The notes below the pieces were generated by a model, which was not told where the DNA came from, did not search any database, and worked only from the letters and a program-made list of their open reading frames with translations. The position numbers and the translations under genes are program-made. A stretch of 64,000 nt of DNA from Mycolicibacterium litorale (GTDB lineage: Bacteria > Actinomycetota > Actinomycetes > Mycobacteriales > Mycobacteriaceae): assembly GCF_014218295.1 (NCBI RefSeq), contig NZ_AP023287.1, positions 744,001 through 808,000 on the forward strand. Direction: 5' to 3'. Position 1 is the stretch's first letter. Each line of letters begins with the position of its first letter. This document shows, piece by piece, positions 27,613 through 37,088 of this stretch.

Positions 27613-28692
27613 GTGCGACTGGGCGTGCTCGACGTGGGCAGCAATACCGTTCACCTGCTTGTGGTGGATGCGCGGCGGGGCGGTCACCCGACCCCGATGA
27701 GCTCGACCAAGGCGTCGCTTCGGCTGGCCGAGGCGATCGACGACTCCGGCAAGCTCACCCGAAGGGGTGCCGACCGGCTCGTCGCCACCGTCGACGAATT
27801 CGCCAAGATCGCCGCGAGTTCGGGCTGCGCGGAGATGATGGCGTTCGCCACCTCCGCGGTGCGTGACGCCACGAACTCCGAGGACGTGCTGGCGCGCGTG
27901 CTCGCCGAGACCGGGGTGCGGTTGCGGGTGCTCAGCGGAGTCGACGAATCCCGGTTGACGTTCCTGGCCGTGCGGCGCTGGTACGGGTGGAGTGCGGGCC
28001 GCATCCTCAACATCGACATCGGTGGCGGCTCGCTGGAGCTGTCCAACGGTGTCGACGAGGAACCGGAGGTCGCCCTGTCATTGCCGCTGGGTGCGGGCCG
28101 GCTGACCCGCGAGTGGCTGCCCGACGATCCGCCCGGCCGGCGCCGGGTCGCGATGCTGCGCGACTGGCTGGCGACCGAGCTGTCGGAGGCGAGTGCGCAA
28201 CTGCTCGGCGCGGGCAGTCCGGACCTGACCGTCGCGACCTCGAAGACGTTCCGGAGCCTGGCGCGGCTCACCGGTGCCGCACCGTCGGGGGCGGGCCCGC
28301 GGGTCAAGCGGACGCTCACGGCGACCGGGCTGCGGCAGCTCATAGCTTTCATCTCTAGGATGACCGCGGCTGACCGAGCGGAATTGGAAGGGGTGAGTGC
28401 CGAGCGAGCGCCACAGATCGTGGCCGGAGCGTTGGTGGCTGAGGCGAGCATGCGGGCACTCGGAATCGAGTCCGTGGACATCTGTCCGTGGGCGTTGCGG
28501 GAGGGTCTGATTCTGCGGAAACTCGACAGCGAGGCCGACGGGAGTCCGTTCGTCGGCGGAGCCGACACTGTGGGCGGAGCCGGCGATGCCGGCGTCGGCG
28601 GTGTCGACGATCTCGCCGCGATGGAGGGGCCGGTGCGGGATGCTGGACACAAGGCGCTTCGCCCTACTGCCACTAAAGGCAACACACGATGA
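27613..28692 (+). CDS. ppx1: exopolyphosphatase (Ppx1/GppA family)
   Basis: A 359-residue ASKHA-fold phosphatase. The N-terminal phosphate loop is [14 protein letters not shown] and the second is [14 protein letters not shown], with catalytic Glu in [11 protein letters not shown]. It corresponds to M. tuberculosis Rv0496, a short single-chain exopolyphosphatase removing terminal phosphate from polyphosphate. The last about 50 residues are Gly/Asp-rich and not part of the fold. The start is GTG 27613; the stop overlaps the next ATG (ATGA). Confidence 0.9.
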   Translation: MRLGVLDVGSNTVHLLVVDARRGGHPTPMSSTKASLRLAEAIDDSGKLTRRGADRLVATVDEFAKIAASSGCAEMMAFATSAVRDATNSEDVLARVLAETGVRLRVLSGVDESRLTFLAVRRWYGWSAGRILNIDIGGGSLELSNGVDEEPEVALSLPLGAGRLTREWLPDDPPGRRRVAMLRDWLATELSEASAQLLGAGSPDLTVATSKTFRSLARLTGAAPSGAGPRVKRTLTATGLRQLIAFISRMTAADRAELEGVSAERAPQIVAGALVAEASMRALGIESVDICPWALREGLILRKLDSEADGSPFVGGADTVGGAGDAGVGGVDDLAAMEGPVRDAGHKALRPTATKGNTR

Positions 28693-29765
28693 CAGAACCA
28701 GATAACAGCTCCAGCAGCACCCGGCCGATCTCGGTCGCCGAGTTGCTCGCGAAGAACGGCACCATCGGCGCGCCTCCCGTCGGAGGCCGGCGCCGGCGCC
28801 GCCGCGGCAACGCCGATGCGGTGACGGTCGCCGAGCTCACCGGTGAGATCCCGATCATCACCGACCGCCCGCACGACACCCGGGAGGAGCGCGCCCGCGA
28901 CACCGGTGCCGACGAGACGACCAGGATTCCGGTCAACGGCGCCGAGCGGCAGACGGTCACCGAGCGCCGGCCCGAGCCCGAAGCCGAGGCCGCCCCGGAA
29001 CCGGCGGCCCCCGAGACCGACACCGTGGGCACCGACACCGTGGGCACCGACACCGTCGAGACCCCCGAGGCAGAGGCTCCCGAGGCTCCCGTGACCCCGG
29101 AAGCTCCCGAGGCCGAGGCGGCCGAGCCTCTCGAGGCCGACGTGCCCGAGACCGTCGAGGAACGCCGCGATCGCGTCGGGGCCGACGACATGAGCCCCGA
29201 TCCGCTGGTCGACGACGACGAGTCCGTGGACCTGGTCGACCCCGCGATGGAACTCGACGAGCCGGCACTGCTCGAACGCTCCGACGACGATGAGGACGAC
29301 AGGGACGAGTTGCCGTCGTACCTGCGCTCGACGGCAGGTCCGTTGTTCGGCGGCGGAACGGTCGCCGACGACCTCGCCCGCAAACGCCGTGACACCGACA
29401 CGATCGACGAGGACGAGATCGACGACGACGAAGACGTCGTCGAGGCCGAGGACGTGCTCGACGAGGAGGACCTCCGCGAGGAGGAGGCGCCGGCCGGCCG
29501 CATGTCGGCGTTCCTGCGCGGCGCCTGGATCGTCGGCCAGTGTGTCATCGCGGTCGCGTTCGGGGCGGGGCTGTTCATCGCCTTCGACCAGCTGTGGAAG
29601 TGGAACAACATCGTCGCGCTGGTGCTGTCGGTGCTGGTCATCCTCGGGTTGGTGGTCGGCGTCCGCGTGGTGCGCAAGACCGAGGACATCGGCAGCACGT
29701 TGATCGCGGTGGCCGTGGGTGCGCTGGTCACCCTGGGGCCGCTGGCGTTGCTGCAGTCCGGCTAG
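28689..29765 (+). CDS. acidic repeat-containing membrane protein (Rv0497 type)
   Basis: A 358-residue protein. A basic patch [10 protein letters not shown] lies at about 33-42, followed by about 230 residues of Glu/Asp/Pro/Thr-rich low complexity with short repeats (TDTVG three times; PEAPEA units). Three hydrophobic helices close the protein (about 277-295, 305-322 and 335-354). It is likely an inner-membrane protein with a long disordered cytoplasmic tail. Translationally coupled to ppx1. Function unknown. Confidence 0.78.
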   Translation: MTEPDNSSSSTRPISVAELLAKNGTIGAPPVGGRRRRRRGNADAVTVAELTGEIPIITDRPHDTREERARDTGADETTRIPVNGAERQTVTERRPEPEAEAAPEPAAPETDTVGTDTVGTDTVETPEAEAPEAPVTPEAPEAEAAEPLEADVPETVEERRDRVGADDMSPDPLVDDDESVDLVDPAMELDEPALLERSDDDEDDRDELPSYLRSTAGPLFGGGTVADDLARKRRDTDTIDEDEIDDDEDVVEAEDVLDEEDLREEEAPAGRMSAFLRGAWIVGQCVIAVAFGAGLFIAFDQLWKWNNIVALVLSVLVILGLVVGVRVVRKTEDIGSTLIAVAVGALVTLGPLALLQSG

Positions 29766-29772
29766 TCACCCT

Positions 29773-30618
29773 GTGCGCCCCGCGATCAAGGTCGGTCTGT
29801 CCACGGCCTCGGTCTATCCGCTGAGGACCGAGGCCGCCTTCGAGTACGCCGCGCGGCTGGGCTACGACGGTGTCGAGCTGATGGTGTGGGCCGAAGCCGT
29901 CAGCCAGGACGTCGACGCCGTCGCCAAACTGTCCGAGCGTTACGGCGTGCCGGTGCTGTCCGTGCACGCGCCGTGTCTGCTGATCTCGCAGCGGGTGTGG
30001 GGCGCCAACCCGATCCCGAAACTCGACCGCAGCGTGCGCGCCGCCGAACAGCTCGGCGCGCAGACCGTCGTCGTGCATCCGCCGTTCCGCTGGCAGCGCC
30101 GCTACGCCGAGGGTTTCAGCGAGCAGGTCGCCGAACTCGAGGCGGGCAGCGACGTGATGGTGGCGGTGGAGAACATGTTCCCGTTCCGCGCCGACCGGTT
30201 CTTCGGCGCGGGCCCGACGTCGATCGAGCGGATGCGCAAACGCGGCGGGAGGCCGGGGCCCGGCATCTCGGCCTTCGCGCCGTCCTACGACCCGTTGGAC
30301 GGTAACCACGCGCACTACACGCTCGACCTCTCCCACACCGCAACGGCGGGTACCGACGCCATCGAGATGGCGCAGCGGATGGGGGACGGGCTGGTGCACC
30401 TGCACCTGGCCGACGGCAGCGGCGCCTCGGCCGACGAACACCTCGTGCCCGGCCGCGGCACCCAGCCGACCGCCGAGGTGTGCCAGATGCTGGCGGGCGG
30501 CGACTTCAGCGGGCATGTGATCCTCGAGGTCACCACGTCCGGGGCGCGCACCGCCGACGCGCGCGAGGCGCTGCTGCGCGAATCGCTGCAGTACGCCCGG
30601 GCACACCTGCTGCGCTGA
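29773..30618 (+). CDS. xylose-isomerase-like TIM barrel protein (Rv0498 type)
   Basis: A 281-residue AP-endonuclease-2 / sugar phosphate isomerase superfamily barrel. Metal-ligand type residues are in LSVHAPCL, VVVHPPFRWQ, VAVENMF, YTLDLSHTAT and LVHLHLADG. The substrate is not determinable. GTG 29773 is chosen because the upstream part of the open frame overlaps the previous gene and is not family-like. It lies in a ppx1-Rv0497-Rv0498-Rv0499 run. Confidence 0.82.
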   Translation: MRPAIKVGLSTASVYPLRTEAAFEYAARLGYDGVELMVWAEAVSQDVDAVAKLSERYGVPVLSVHAPCLLISQRVWGANPIPKLDRSVRAAEQLGAQTVVVHPPFRWQRRYAEGFSEQVAELEAGSDVMVAVENMFPFRADRFFGAGPTSIERMRKRGGRPGPGISAFAPSYDPLDGNHAHYTLDLSHTATAGTDAIEMAQRMGDGLVHLHLADGSGASADEHLVPGRGTQPTAEVCQMLAGGDFSGHVILEVTTSGARTADAREALLRESLQYARAHLLR

Positions 30619-30632
30619 CCGACGGAGGGCTC

Positions 30633-31445
30633 ATGTCCGGTTCGACCCTGTTCACCGATGCCATGGCGCTCACCCCGCTGGGCGACGGCGGCTACCGGGG
30701 GGTGCTCGACGAGCACTGGACGATCGGTCCGAAGGTGCACGGCGGCGCCATGCTCGCGCTGTGCGCGAACGCCGCCCGCACCGAACACGGGGCGGACGTG
30801 GAACCGATCGCGGTGTCGGCCAACTTCCTGTGGGCGCCCGATCCGGGGGAGATGCGGGTGGTGACGACGGTGCGCAAACGCGGTCGCCGGGTCAGCCTGG
30901 TCGACGTCGAGCTCACCCAGGGGGAGAGAACCGCGGTGCGTGCCGCGATCACCCTCGGGGAGCCGGAGCACGACGTGGCGCCGCTGCTGTCGGCCAACCC
31001 GGTCGTGCCGTTGATGACACCGGAGCCGCCGCCGGGGCTGGCGCCGATCGGGCCGGGCCACCACATGGCCGACGTCGTCCACCTCGCGCACGGCTGCGAC
31101 ATCCGGCCGTCGCTGACCACGATGGCGCCGCGCTCCGACGGCGGCCCGCCGGTGATCGAGTACTGGGTGCGCCCGCGCGGTGCCGCGCCCGACGTCCTGT
31201 TCGCGCTGCTGTGCGGCGATGTGTCGGCCCCGGTGACCTTCGGGGTCGGCCGGTTCGGTTGGGCGCCCACGGTCCAGCTGACGGCCTATCTGCGTGCCCG
31301 CCCGGCCGACGGCTGGCTGCGGGTGATCTGCACGACGACCCAGATCGGCCAGGAGTGGTTCGACGCCGACCACATCGTGGTCGACTGCGAGGGCACCATC
31401 ATCGTGCAGAGCCGGCAGTTGGCGATGGTGCCCGCCGCGCAGTGA
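30633..31445 (+). CDS. double hot-dog acyl-CoA thioesterase-like protein (Rv0499 type)
   Basis: A 270-residue protein with two hot-dog folds. The first contains GPKVHGGAMLALCANAA, the second RFGWAPTVQLTAYLRARPADGWLRV, typical of TesB-like/4HBT_3 proteins that hydrolyse acyl-CoA. ATG 30633 is preceded by GGAGG. It is probably co-transcribed with the barrel protein gene upstream. Confidence 0.8.
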   Translation: MSGSTLFTDAMALTPLGDGGYRGVLDEHWTIGPKVHGGAMLALCANAARTEHGADVEPIAVSANFLWAPDPGEMRVVTTVRKRGRRVSLVDVELTQGERTAVRAAITLGEPEHDVAPLLSANPVVPLMTPEPPPGLAPIGPGHHMADVVHLAHGCDIRPSLTTMAPRSDGGPPVIEYWVRPRGAAPDVLFALLCGDVSAPVTFGVGRFGWAPTVQLTAYLRARPADGWLRVICTTTQIGQEWFDADHIVVDCEGTIIVQSRQLAMVPAAQ

Positions 31446-31479
31446 CGCGTCGGATGACGCCCCACACCACGGACATGCC

Positions 31480-32364
31480 ATGCTTTGGCGCATGGCCAGA
31501 ATCGCGATCATCGGTGGCGGAAGCATGGGCGAGGCACTGCTGTCCGGCATGCTCCGGGCAGGTAGGCAAGTCAAGGACCTGGTGGTCGCCGAGAAGTACC
31601 CCGACCGCGCGAAGTTCCTCGCCGAGAAGCACTCGGTCCTGGTCACGTCGGTCGTCGAGGCCATCGACAACGCCGACTACGTGATCGTCGCGGTGAAACC
31701 GGCCGATGTGGAACACGTCATCGACGAGATCGCCGAAGCCGCCGCCAACGCCGACGCCGACACCGCCGAGCAGGTCTTCGTGACCGTCGCGGCGGGGGTG
31801 TCGACCGCGTACTACGAGAACAAGCTGCCGGCGGGCGCTCCGGTGATCCGCGCCATGCCCAACGCGCCGGTCGTCGTCGGCGGGGGAGTCAGCGCGCTGG
31901 CGGCCGGCCGGTTCGCGACCCCCGACCACCTCAGGGAGGTCTCGGCGATCTTCGACTCGGTCGGCGGGGTGCTGACGGTGCCGGAGTCGCAGTTGGATGC
32001 GGTGACCGCGGTGTCGGGATCGGGTCCGGCCTACTTCTTCCTGATGGTCGAGGCGTTGGTGGACGCCGCGGTGGCCAACGGGCTGTCCCGGCCGGTGGCC
32101 ACCGATCTGGTGGTGCAGACGATGGCGGGTTCCGCGGCGATGCTGCTCGAGCGGCTCGACGAGGCGCAGCCGGTGGGCGACGCAGCAATGGGTACGGCGA
32201 TGGACACCACCGCGGCACAGCTTCGCGCTACGGTTACCTCACCGGCCGGTACCACCGCCGCTGGGCTGCGCGAACTCGAACGCGGTGGTTTGCGGTCGGC
32301 GGTGGCCAATGCGGTCGACGCCGCGAAAACCCGCTCTGAGCAGCTAGGAATTACAGCGGAGTAG
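31480..32364 (+). CDS. proC: pyrroline-5-carboxylate reductase
   Basis: A 294-residue enzyme reducing 1-pyrroline-5-carboxylate to proline with NAD(P)H. The Rossmann motif is IAIIGGGSMGEALLSGML; the C-terminal dimer domain contains the signature AVSGSGPAYFFLMVEAL and VTSPAGTTAAGL. The start is ATG 31480 as in the M. tuberculosis annotation; ATG 31492 (MARIA) is equally possible and better matches homologues in other genera. Confidence 0.95.
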   Translation: MLWRMARIAIIGGGSMGEALLSGMLRAGRQVKDLVVAEKYPDRAKFLAEKHSVLVTSVVEAIDNADYVIVAVKPADVEHVIDEIAEAAANADADTAEQVFVTVAAGVSTAYYENKLPAGAPVIRAMPNAPVVVGGGVSALAAGRFATPDHLREVSAIFDSVGGVLTVPESQLDAVTAVSGSGPAYFFLMVEALVDAAVANGLSRPVATDLVVQTMAGSAAMLLERLDEAQPVGDAAMGTAMDTTAAQLRATVTSPAGTTAAGLRELERGGLRSAVANAVDAAKTRSEQLGITAE

Positions 32365-32502
32365 TTCATTGATTTCCGATGGATTAGCCCACACCCGTCG
32401 CAGTAACCCCATCCGCCACGCTATTCTCCTCGTGTATGCACGGGTCGGTGCCAGCGGTGGGGAAGCCGCTGGGACTGCCCGCGCCTGATGGATTGGGTTG
32501 CG

Positions 32503-32760
32503 ATGACGTCTATGAACGGGCCATCGGCACGTGATTCGGCTGGCGGTAAGCGGGATGGAAGTGCTTCCGACGGCCAACAGCCACGGGCTCAATTCCTCAC
32601 GGTCGCCGAAGTGGCGAGTCTGATGAGGGTCAGCAAGATGACGGTGTACCGCCTGGTGCACAACGGCGAACTGCCCGCGGTGCGGGTGGGCCGGTCGTTC
32701 CGGGTGCACGCCAAGGCCGTCCACGACATGTTGGAGAGCTCGTACTTCGACGCCGGCTGA
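32503..32760 (+). CDS. excisionase-type helix-turn-helix DNA-binding protein (Rv0500A type)
   Basis: An 85-residue DNA-binding protein with a MerR/HTH_17 domain (about 34-85): FLTVAEVASLMRVSKMTVYRLVHNGELPAVRVGRSFRVHAKAV. ATG 32503 (MTSMNG) matches the M. tuberculosis start; an in-frame ATG at 32488 adds five residues. It is highly conserved in mycobacteria next to the bS22 gene and is not linked to any phage, so excisionase here describes the fold only. Confidence 0.88.
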   Translation: MTSMNGPSARDSAGGKRDGSASDGQQPRAQFLTVAEVASLMRVSKMTVYRLVHNGELPAVRVGRSFRVHAKAVHDMLESSYFDAG

Positions 32761-32806
32761 GCGGGCCGGGCGGCACCGACGTTTTCGTTCACTCGCGCCC
32801 CTTGGG

Positions 32807-32862
32807 TAAGGTGTCCGGGTTGGACGTCAATCCGGACGTCGGGCCGATCGTCGGATCGGGCC
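32807..32862 (+). promoter_or_regulatory. candidate promoter and structured leader of the bS22 gene
   Basis: TAAGGT (32807-32812) fits a mycobacterial -10 box. The leader then holds two stems: 32813-32822 with 32828-32837 (9 of 10 pairs plus a G-U), and GGCCGATC (32842-32849) with GATCGGGCC (32854-32862). Structured leaders are common in autoregulated ribosomal protein genes. This is inference. Confidence 0.4.
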
Positions 32863-32899
32863 CCGAGTCGGACCGAGGAAAACGTAGGTAGCGGAGTTC

Positions 32900-33001
32900 A
32901 TGGGTTCAGTCATCAAGAAGCGGCGTAAGCGCATGTCGAAGAAGAAGCACCGCAAGCTGCTTCGTCGGACACGGGTGCAGCGCAGAAAACTCGGTAAGTA
33001 G
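32900..33001 (+). CDS. 33-residue ribosomal protein bS22 (AURKAIP1/COX24 domain, Rv0500B type)
   Basis: A very short, extremely basic peptide: [18 protein letters not shown] followed by [15 protein letters not shown]. It matches the actinobacterial small-subunit protein seen in mycobacterial ribosome structures (bS22), which sits in the 30S decoding region. The start is ATG 32900 and the stop is TAG 32999-33001. GCGGAG lies a few bases upstream. It is between the excisionase-like gene and galE2, as in M. tuberculosis. Confidence 0.92.
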
Positions 33002-33050
33002 CCTCTCAGGCGTTCACCGGGGTGCTCACAGCCCCAGCGGCTAGGCTGGC

Positions 33051-34124
33051 GTGGTGGATTCCAGCACCCCGGGTGACGCCGTTCAGTACCCGAAGGTGGT
33101 GCTGGTCACCGGGGCCTGCCGGTTCCTCGGTGGCTACCTGACCGCGCGGCTGGCGCAGAACCCGCTCATCAACCAGGTGATCGCCGTCGACGCAGTCGCG
33201 CCGAGCAAGGATCTGCTGCGCCGCATGGGCCGGGCCGAATTCGTCCGGGCGGACATCCGTAACCCGTTCATCGCCAAGGTGATTCGCAACGGCGACGTGG
33301 ACACCGTGGTGCACGCGGCCGCGGCGTCGTACGCGCCGCGGGCCGGTGGCCGGGTCACGTTGAAAGAGCTCAACGTGATGGGCGCGATCCAGCTGTTCGC
33401 GGCCTGTCAGAAGGCGCCGTCGGTCCGCCGGGTGATCCTCAAGTCCACCTCAGAGGTGTATGGCTCGAGCCCCCACGACCCGGTGATGTTCACCGAGAAC
33501 ACCGATGCCCGCAGGCCGCCCGGGGAGGGTTTCGCCCGCGACAGCATCGACATCGAGGGGTACGCCCGCGGGCTCGGACGGCGTCGCTCCGACATCACGG
33601 TCACCATCCTGCGGCTGGCCAACATGATCGGTCCGGCGATGGACACCGCGCTGTCGCGGTACCTGGCCGGTCCGGTGGTGCCGACGGTGCTCGGCCAGGA
33701 CGCGCGTCTGCAGCTGCTGCACGAACAGGATGCACTCGGTGCGCTCGAGCGCGCGACGATCGCGGGCAAGGCGGGCACATTCAACATCGGTGCCTCGGGG
33801 ATCATCATGATGAGCCAGGCGATCCGGCGTTCCGGGCGCGTGGCGCTGCCGGTACCGCGTTCGGCGCTGTCGCTCGTCGACTCACTGCGGCGGGCGACCC
33901 GATACACTGAGCTCGATCGCGAACAGCTGAATTACCTGAGTTACGGCCGGGTCATGGACACCACGCGCATGCGTGAAGTCCTCGGGTACATCCCGAAGTG
34001 GACCACGGCGGAGGCTTTCGAAGACTACGTTCGTGGTCGTGGACTGACGCCGATCGTCGATCCACGATGGGTACGGTCGATGGAGGATCGCGCTGTGGCC
34101 GTGGCTCAGCGTTGGGGACGTTAG
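33051..34124 (+). CDS. galE2: NAD-dependent epimerase/dehydratase-like protein (GalE2 type)
   Basis: A 357-residue extended SDR corresponding to Rv0501. The nucleotide motif is degenerate (TGACRFLGGYL, with no middle Gly). The Ser/Thr loop is intact (LKSTSEVYGSS), but the catalytic Tyr-x3-Lys appears as Y171-ARG-L175, so lysine is missing. Activity as a UDP-galactose epimerase is therefore doubtful. GTG 33051 (or 33054) is the start. An acyltransferase gene follows. Confidence 0.82.
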   Translation: MVDSSTPGDAVQYPKVVLVTGACRFLGGYLTARLAQNPLINQVIAVDAVAPSKDLLRRMGRAEFVRADIRNPFIAKVIRNGDVDTVVHAAAASYAPRAGGRVTLKELNVMGAIQLFAACQKAPSVRRVILKSTSEVYGSSPHDPVMFTENTDARRPPGEGFARDSIDIEGYARGLGRRRSDITVTILRLANMIGPAMDTALSRYLAGPVVPTVLGQDARLQLLHEQDALGALERATIAGKAGTFNIGASGIIMMSQAIRRSGRVALPVPRSALSLVDSLRRATRYTELDREQLNYLSYGRVMDTTRMREVLGYIPKWTTAEAFEDYVRGRGLTPIVDPRWVRSMEDRAVAVAQRWGR

Positions 34125-34157
34125 AGAACACTGACGGATCGGTGGGGTGAAGAGTAC

Positions 34158-35222
34158 GTGTCGGGCGAGTCGAAGGCCAAAGTCATCCCGCTGCATGGGA
34201 ATTCGGGGCGCAGCGCGGCGAGACGGGCGGCTCAGCGCTCGGACAGCGCCCGTCGGCACCCGTCCCTGCTGTCCGACCCCGGTAGCCGGGCCTCGGCCGA
34301 GCAGATCGCGGCGGTGGTGCGCGAGATCGATCAGCACCGCGGCAGCGCCGCCGGCGGCGCACCGGTAGAGGAGACGCCCACCGAACTGGCCAAACGCATC
34401 GCCGCGGTGGCCGAGTTCATCCGCAAGCGGATGTCGGGTGACTACACCGTCGACGAGTTCGGCTTCGACGCACACCTCAACAGCGCCGTCTTCCTGCCTC
34501 TGCTGCGGGTGCTCTTCAACTCCTGGTTCCGGGTCGAGGTCAGCGGGGTCGAGTACCTGCCCGCCGAGGGTGCGGCGCTCGTGGTCGCCAACCACGCCGG
34601 CGTGCTGCCGTTCGACGGGCTGATGGCGTCGGTCGCGGTGAAGGACAAACACCCCGCCCACCGCGATCTGCGGCTGCTGGCCGCCGACCTGGTCTTCGAC
34701 CTGCCGATGGTGGGGCAGGCCGCGCGCAAGGCCGGGCACACCATGGCGTGCACGTCGGATGCGCACCGGCTGCTGGCGGCCGGTGAGCTGACCGCGGTGT
34801 TCCCCGAGGGCTACAAGGGGCTCGGCAAACAGTTCAAGGACCGCTACAAACTGCAGCGGTTCGGCCGCGGCGGCTTCGTCTCGGCGGCGCTGCGCACCGG
34901 CGCGCCCATCGTGCCGTGCTCCATCGTCGGGTCCGAGGAGATCTACCCGATGATGGCCGACGTCAAGCTGCTGGCGCGGTTGCTCGGCCTGCCGTATTTC
35001 CCGGTGACTCCGCTGTTCCCGCTGGCCGGGCCGCTGGGTCTGGTGCCGTTGCCGTCGAAGTGGCACATCCAGTTCGGCGAGCCGATCCCCACCGACCAGT
35101 ACGACGAGTCCGCCGCCGACGATCCGATGATCACCTTCGAGCTGACCGATCAGGTGCGCGAGACCATCCAGCACACCCTGTACCAGCTGCTCGCCGGCCG
35201 CAGGAACATGTTCTTCGGCTGA
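34158..35222 (+). CDS. lysophospholipid acyltransferase family protein (Rv0502 type)
   Basis: A 354-residue PlsC-type acyltransferase. The first 100 residues are basic/low complexity. The catalytic HX4D motif is VVANHAGVLPFDG, the glycerol-phosphate site FPEGYKGLG, and the later block GAPIVPCSIVGSEEIYP. It likely acylates a phospholipid or glycolipid precursor at the membrane; the acceptor is unknown. The start is GTG 34158, 33 nt after galE2. Confidence 0.86.
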   Translation: MSGESKAKVIPLHGNSGRSAARRAAQRSDSARRHPSLLSDPGSRASAEQIAAVVREIDQHRGSAAGGAPVEETPTELAKRIAAVAEFIRKRMSGDYTVDEFGFDAHLNSAVFLPLLRVLFNSWFRVEVSGVEYLPAEGAALVVANHAGVLPFDGLMASVAVKDKHPAHRDLRLLAADLVFDLPMVGQAARKAGHTMACTSDAHRLLAAGELTAVFPEGYKGLGKQFKDRYKLQRFGRGGFVSAALRTGAPIVPCSIVGSEEIYPMMADVKLLARLLGLPYFPVTPLFPLAGPLGLVPLPSKWHIQFGEPIPTDQYDESAADDPMITFELTDQVRETIQHTLYQLLAGRRNMFFG

Positions 35223-35225
35223 CGC

Positions 35226-35759
35226 CTATGTGGCGTTCTGGCCCGCCACCATCTTCGCGATCGCCTCGTCGCGGCGCGCCTTGATCGTCGCGCTGATCTC
35301 GTCGGCCTCGCTGTCGTGGGCGGCCTCGCCGATCACGGTGACGATGCTGGTCAGCACCGGCTCGCCGGCCTCGTCGCTGACCTCGCCGCGAACCTCGGTG
35401 ACCACCGTGCCGTGCGCCTCGATCACCGAGTCCAGGTAGGAGTCGAAGAACAACTTGTCGCCGGCCAGGATCGGCCGGTGGAACAGGATCTTCTGGTCGC
35501 GGTGCAACATCCGCTCCATGTTGATCGGCACGTCGAACTGTTTGAAGATCTCGGCCTGCACTCGCCGCCCGGCCACCGCGAGAAAGGTCAGCGAGGCGAT
35601 CAGCGCGTCGTAGCCGGACTCCTTGGCGGCCGCTTCGTCGTGGTGGGCCGGGTGGTCGTCCTTGACGGCGCGGGCGAACTCGCGGATCTTCTCCCGGTCC
35701 ACCTCGAAATAGTCCGGATACCGGTAGTGGGTGCCGATGATCTCTTCAGCGATGGCCAT
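35226..35759 (-). CDS. MaoC-like/HadA-like dehydratase (Rv0504c type)
   Basis: A 177-residue hot-dog protein closely related to HadA, the substrate-binding partner of mycobacterial (3R)-hydroxyacyl-ACP dehydratases: [34 protein letters not shown] and the hydratase-domain region [20 protein letters not shown]. HadA proteins need a HadB-type partner for catalysis, and none is encoded here. ATG 35759 is the start. It is downstream of serB1 on the same strand. Confidence 0.85.
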   Translation of the reverse strand: MAIAEEIIGTHYRYPDYFEVDREKIREFARAVKDDHPAHHDEAAAKESGYDALIASLTFLAVAGRRVQAEIFKQFDVPINMERMLHRDQKILFHRPILAGDKLFFDSYLDSVIEAHGTVVTEVRGEVSDEAGEPVLTSIVTVIGEAAHDSEADEISATIKARRDEAIAKMVAGQNAT

Positions 35760-35805
35760 GGCTTCGCGTACTCCCCGCGTCGACGTGCTTGGCGGCGCGA
35801 GCCTA

Positions 35806-36708
35806 TCAGCGCCAGCCGGAACCGCCGTCCTGGCGGCGTGACACCACGGCCGCCAGCGCACCGCCGAGGGCGCCGAGCGCGACCGCCGACGGCACCCCGA
35901 TGCGCGCCGCTTTGCGCGCGGTCCGGAAGTCGCGGATTTCCCAGCCGCGCTCGCGCGCCACGCTGCGCAGGGCGGCGTCCGGGTTGATCGCGACCGCCGT
36001 GCCGACCAGCGACAGCATCGGCACGTCGTTGAAGCTGTCGGAGTAGGCGGTGCAGCGACGCAGGTTGAGCCCCTCGCGGATGGCCAGCGAACGCACGGCG
36101 TGCGCCTTGCCGGTGCCGTGCAGGATGTCGCCGACGAGCCGGCCCGTGAACACCCCGTCCACCGACTCCGCGACGGTGCCGAGCGCACCGGTCAACCCGA
36201 GCCGACGGGCGATGGTCGCGGCCAGTTCGTAGGGCGTGGCGGTCACCAGCCACACCTGCTGGCCCGCGTCGAGGTGCATCTGTGCCAGCGCGCGCGTGCC
36301 CGGCCAGATCTTGCTGGCGAGGATCTCGTCGTAGATCTCCTCGCCGAGGGCGACCAGTTCCGCGGTGGACCGACCCTCGATGAACGCCAGCGCCTTGCGC
36401 CGGCCCGCCGCGACGTCGTCGCTGTTCTCCCGGCCGGTGAGCTGGAACTTCGCCTGCGCGTACGCGAAGCGGCCGAGGTCGCCGTAGGTGAAGTACTTGC
36501 GGGCGGCCAGCCCGCGCGCGAAGTGCACCAGCGACGATCCGTGGACGAGCGTGTTGTCCACGTCGAAGAACGCCGCCGCGGTCAGGTCCGGCGGCGGTGC
36601 GGGCGGAGCGGGAACGGGTTCGGTCGCCAGGTCGGTGACGGCGGCCTCCGCGCTGGCATCCCCGGCGATCTGTTGCCGCGCGGCGTGCGTACCCCCGGTT
36701 TCGGACAC
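35806..36708 (-). CDS. serB1: HAD-family phosphatase (SerB1 type)
   Basis: A 300-residue HAD hydrolase. Motif I is [11 protein letters not shown] with Asp49 and Asp51, motif II WLVTATP, and motif [13 protein letters not shown]. The first 40 residues are Pro/Ala-rich and the C-terminus has a hydrophobic segment ([19 protein letters not shown]), suggesting membrane association. It is annotated as a phosphoserine phosphatase in M. tuberculosis, but IB-type HADs also act on lipid phosphates. The start is GTG 36708. Confidence 0.85.
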   Translation of the reverse strand: MSETGGTHAARQQIAGDASAEAAVTDLATEPVPAPPAPPPDLTAAAFFDVDNTLVHGSSLVHFARGLAARKYFTYGDLGRFAYAQAKFQLTGRENSDDVAAGRRKALAFIEGRSTAELVALGEEIYDEILASKIWPGTRALAQMHLDAGQQVWLVTATPYELAATIARRLGLTGALGTVAESVDGVFTGRLVGDILHGTGKAHAVRSLAIREGLNLRRCTAYSDSFNDVPMLSLVGTAVAINPDAALRSVARERGWEIRDFRTARKAARIGVPSAVALGALGGALAAVVSRRQDGGSGWR

Positions 36709-36743
36709 GGCTCAACCCTAGGTCACCGCCCCCGGATACTGGG

Positions 36744-36998
36744 GTGGTGGATCACGCAATCGAGTTGCTGACGCGTGCCGGCTGCAGCATGTGCGAACAG
36801 GCTGCCGCGCAGCTGGCGGAGTTGGCCGGTGAGCTGCGCTTCGAGCTGACGGTCACCGACGTCGACGCCGCGGCGGCCGCGGGTGAGACCGCGTTGCGGG
36901 CCGAGTACGGCGACCGGCTGCCGGTGGTCCTGCTCGACGGCGCCGAACACAGCTACTGGGAGGTCGACGAACCGCGGTTGCGGGCGGATCTGCGGTGA
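36744..36998 (+). CDS. glutaredoxin-like protein (DUF836, Rv0508 type)
   Basis: An 84-residue thioredoxin-fold protein with active site CSMC (residues 14-17: TRAGCSMCEQAAAQL) and the cis-Pro region RLPVVLLDG. It is a probable small thiol oxidoreductase. The start is GTG 36744 or 36747. It lies just upstream of hemA, as in M. tuberculosis. Confidence 0.85.
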   Translation: MVDHAIELLTRAGCSMCEQAAAQLAELAGELRFELTVTDVDAAAAAGETALRAEYGDRLPVVLLDGAEHSYWEVDEPRLRADLR

Positions 36999-37088
36999 CA
37001 GTTTCGGGCCGAGGTGACAAAGATGACTAGGTGAAATTTGGTCGCCACGCTCGTGAACGGATACCGTGGATGATGTGGTGATGAAGCC

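Noticed and set aside
28540..28690. Ppx1 C-terminal Gly/Asp-rich tail as a separate gene
   Set aside because: It is continuous in frame with ppx1, has no start signals of its own, and the stop overlaps the next gene.
32503..32760. Prophage or integrative element suggested by the excisionase-like protein
   Set aside because: No integrase, attachment site or phage genes are nearby and the gene is part of the conserved core order.
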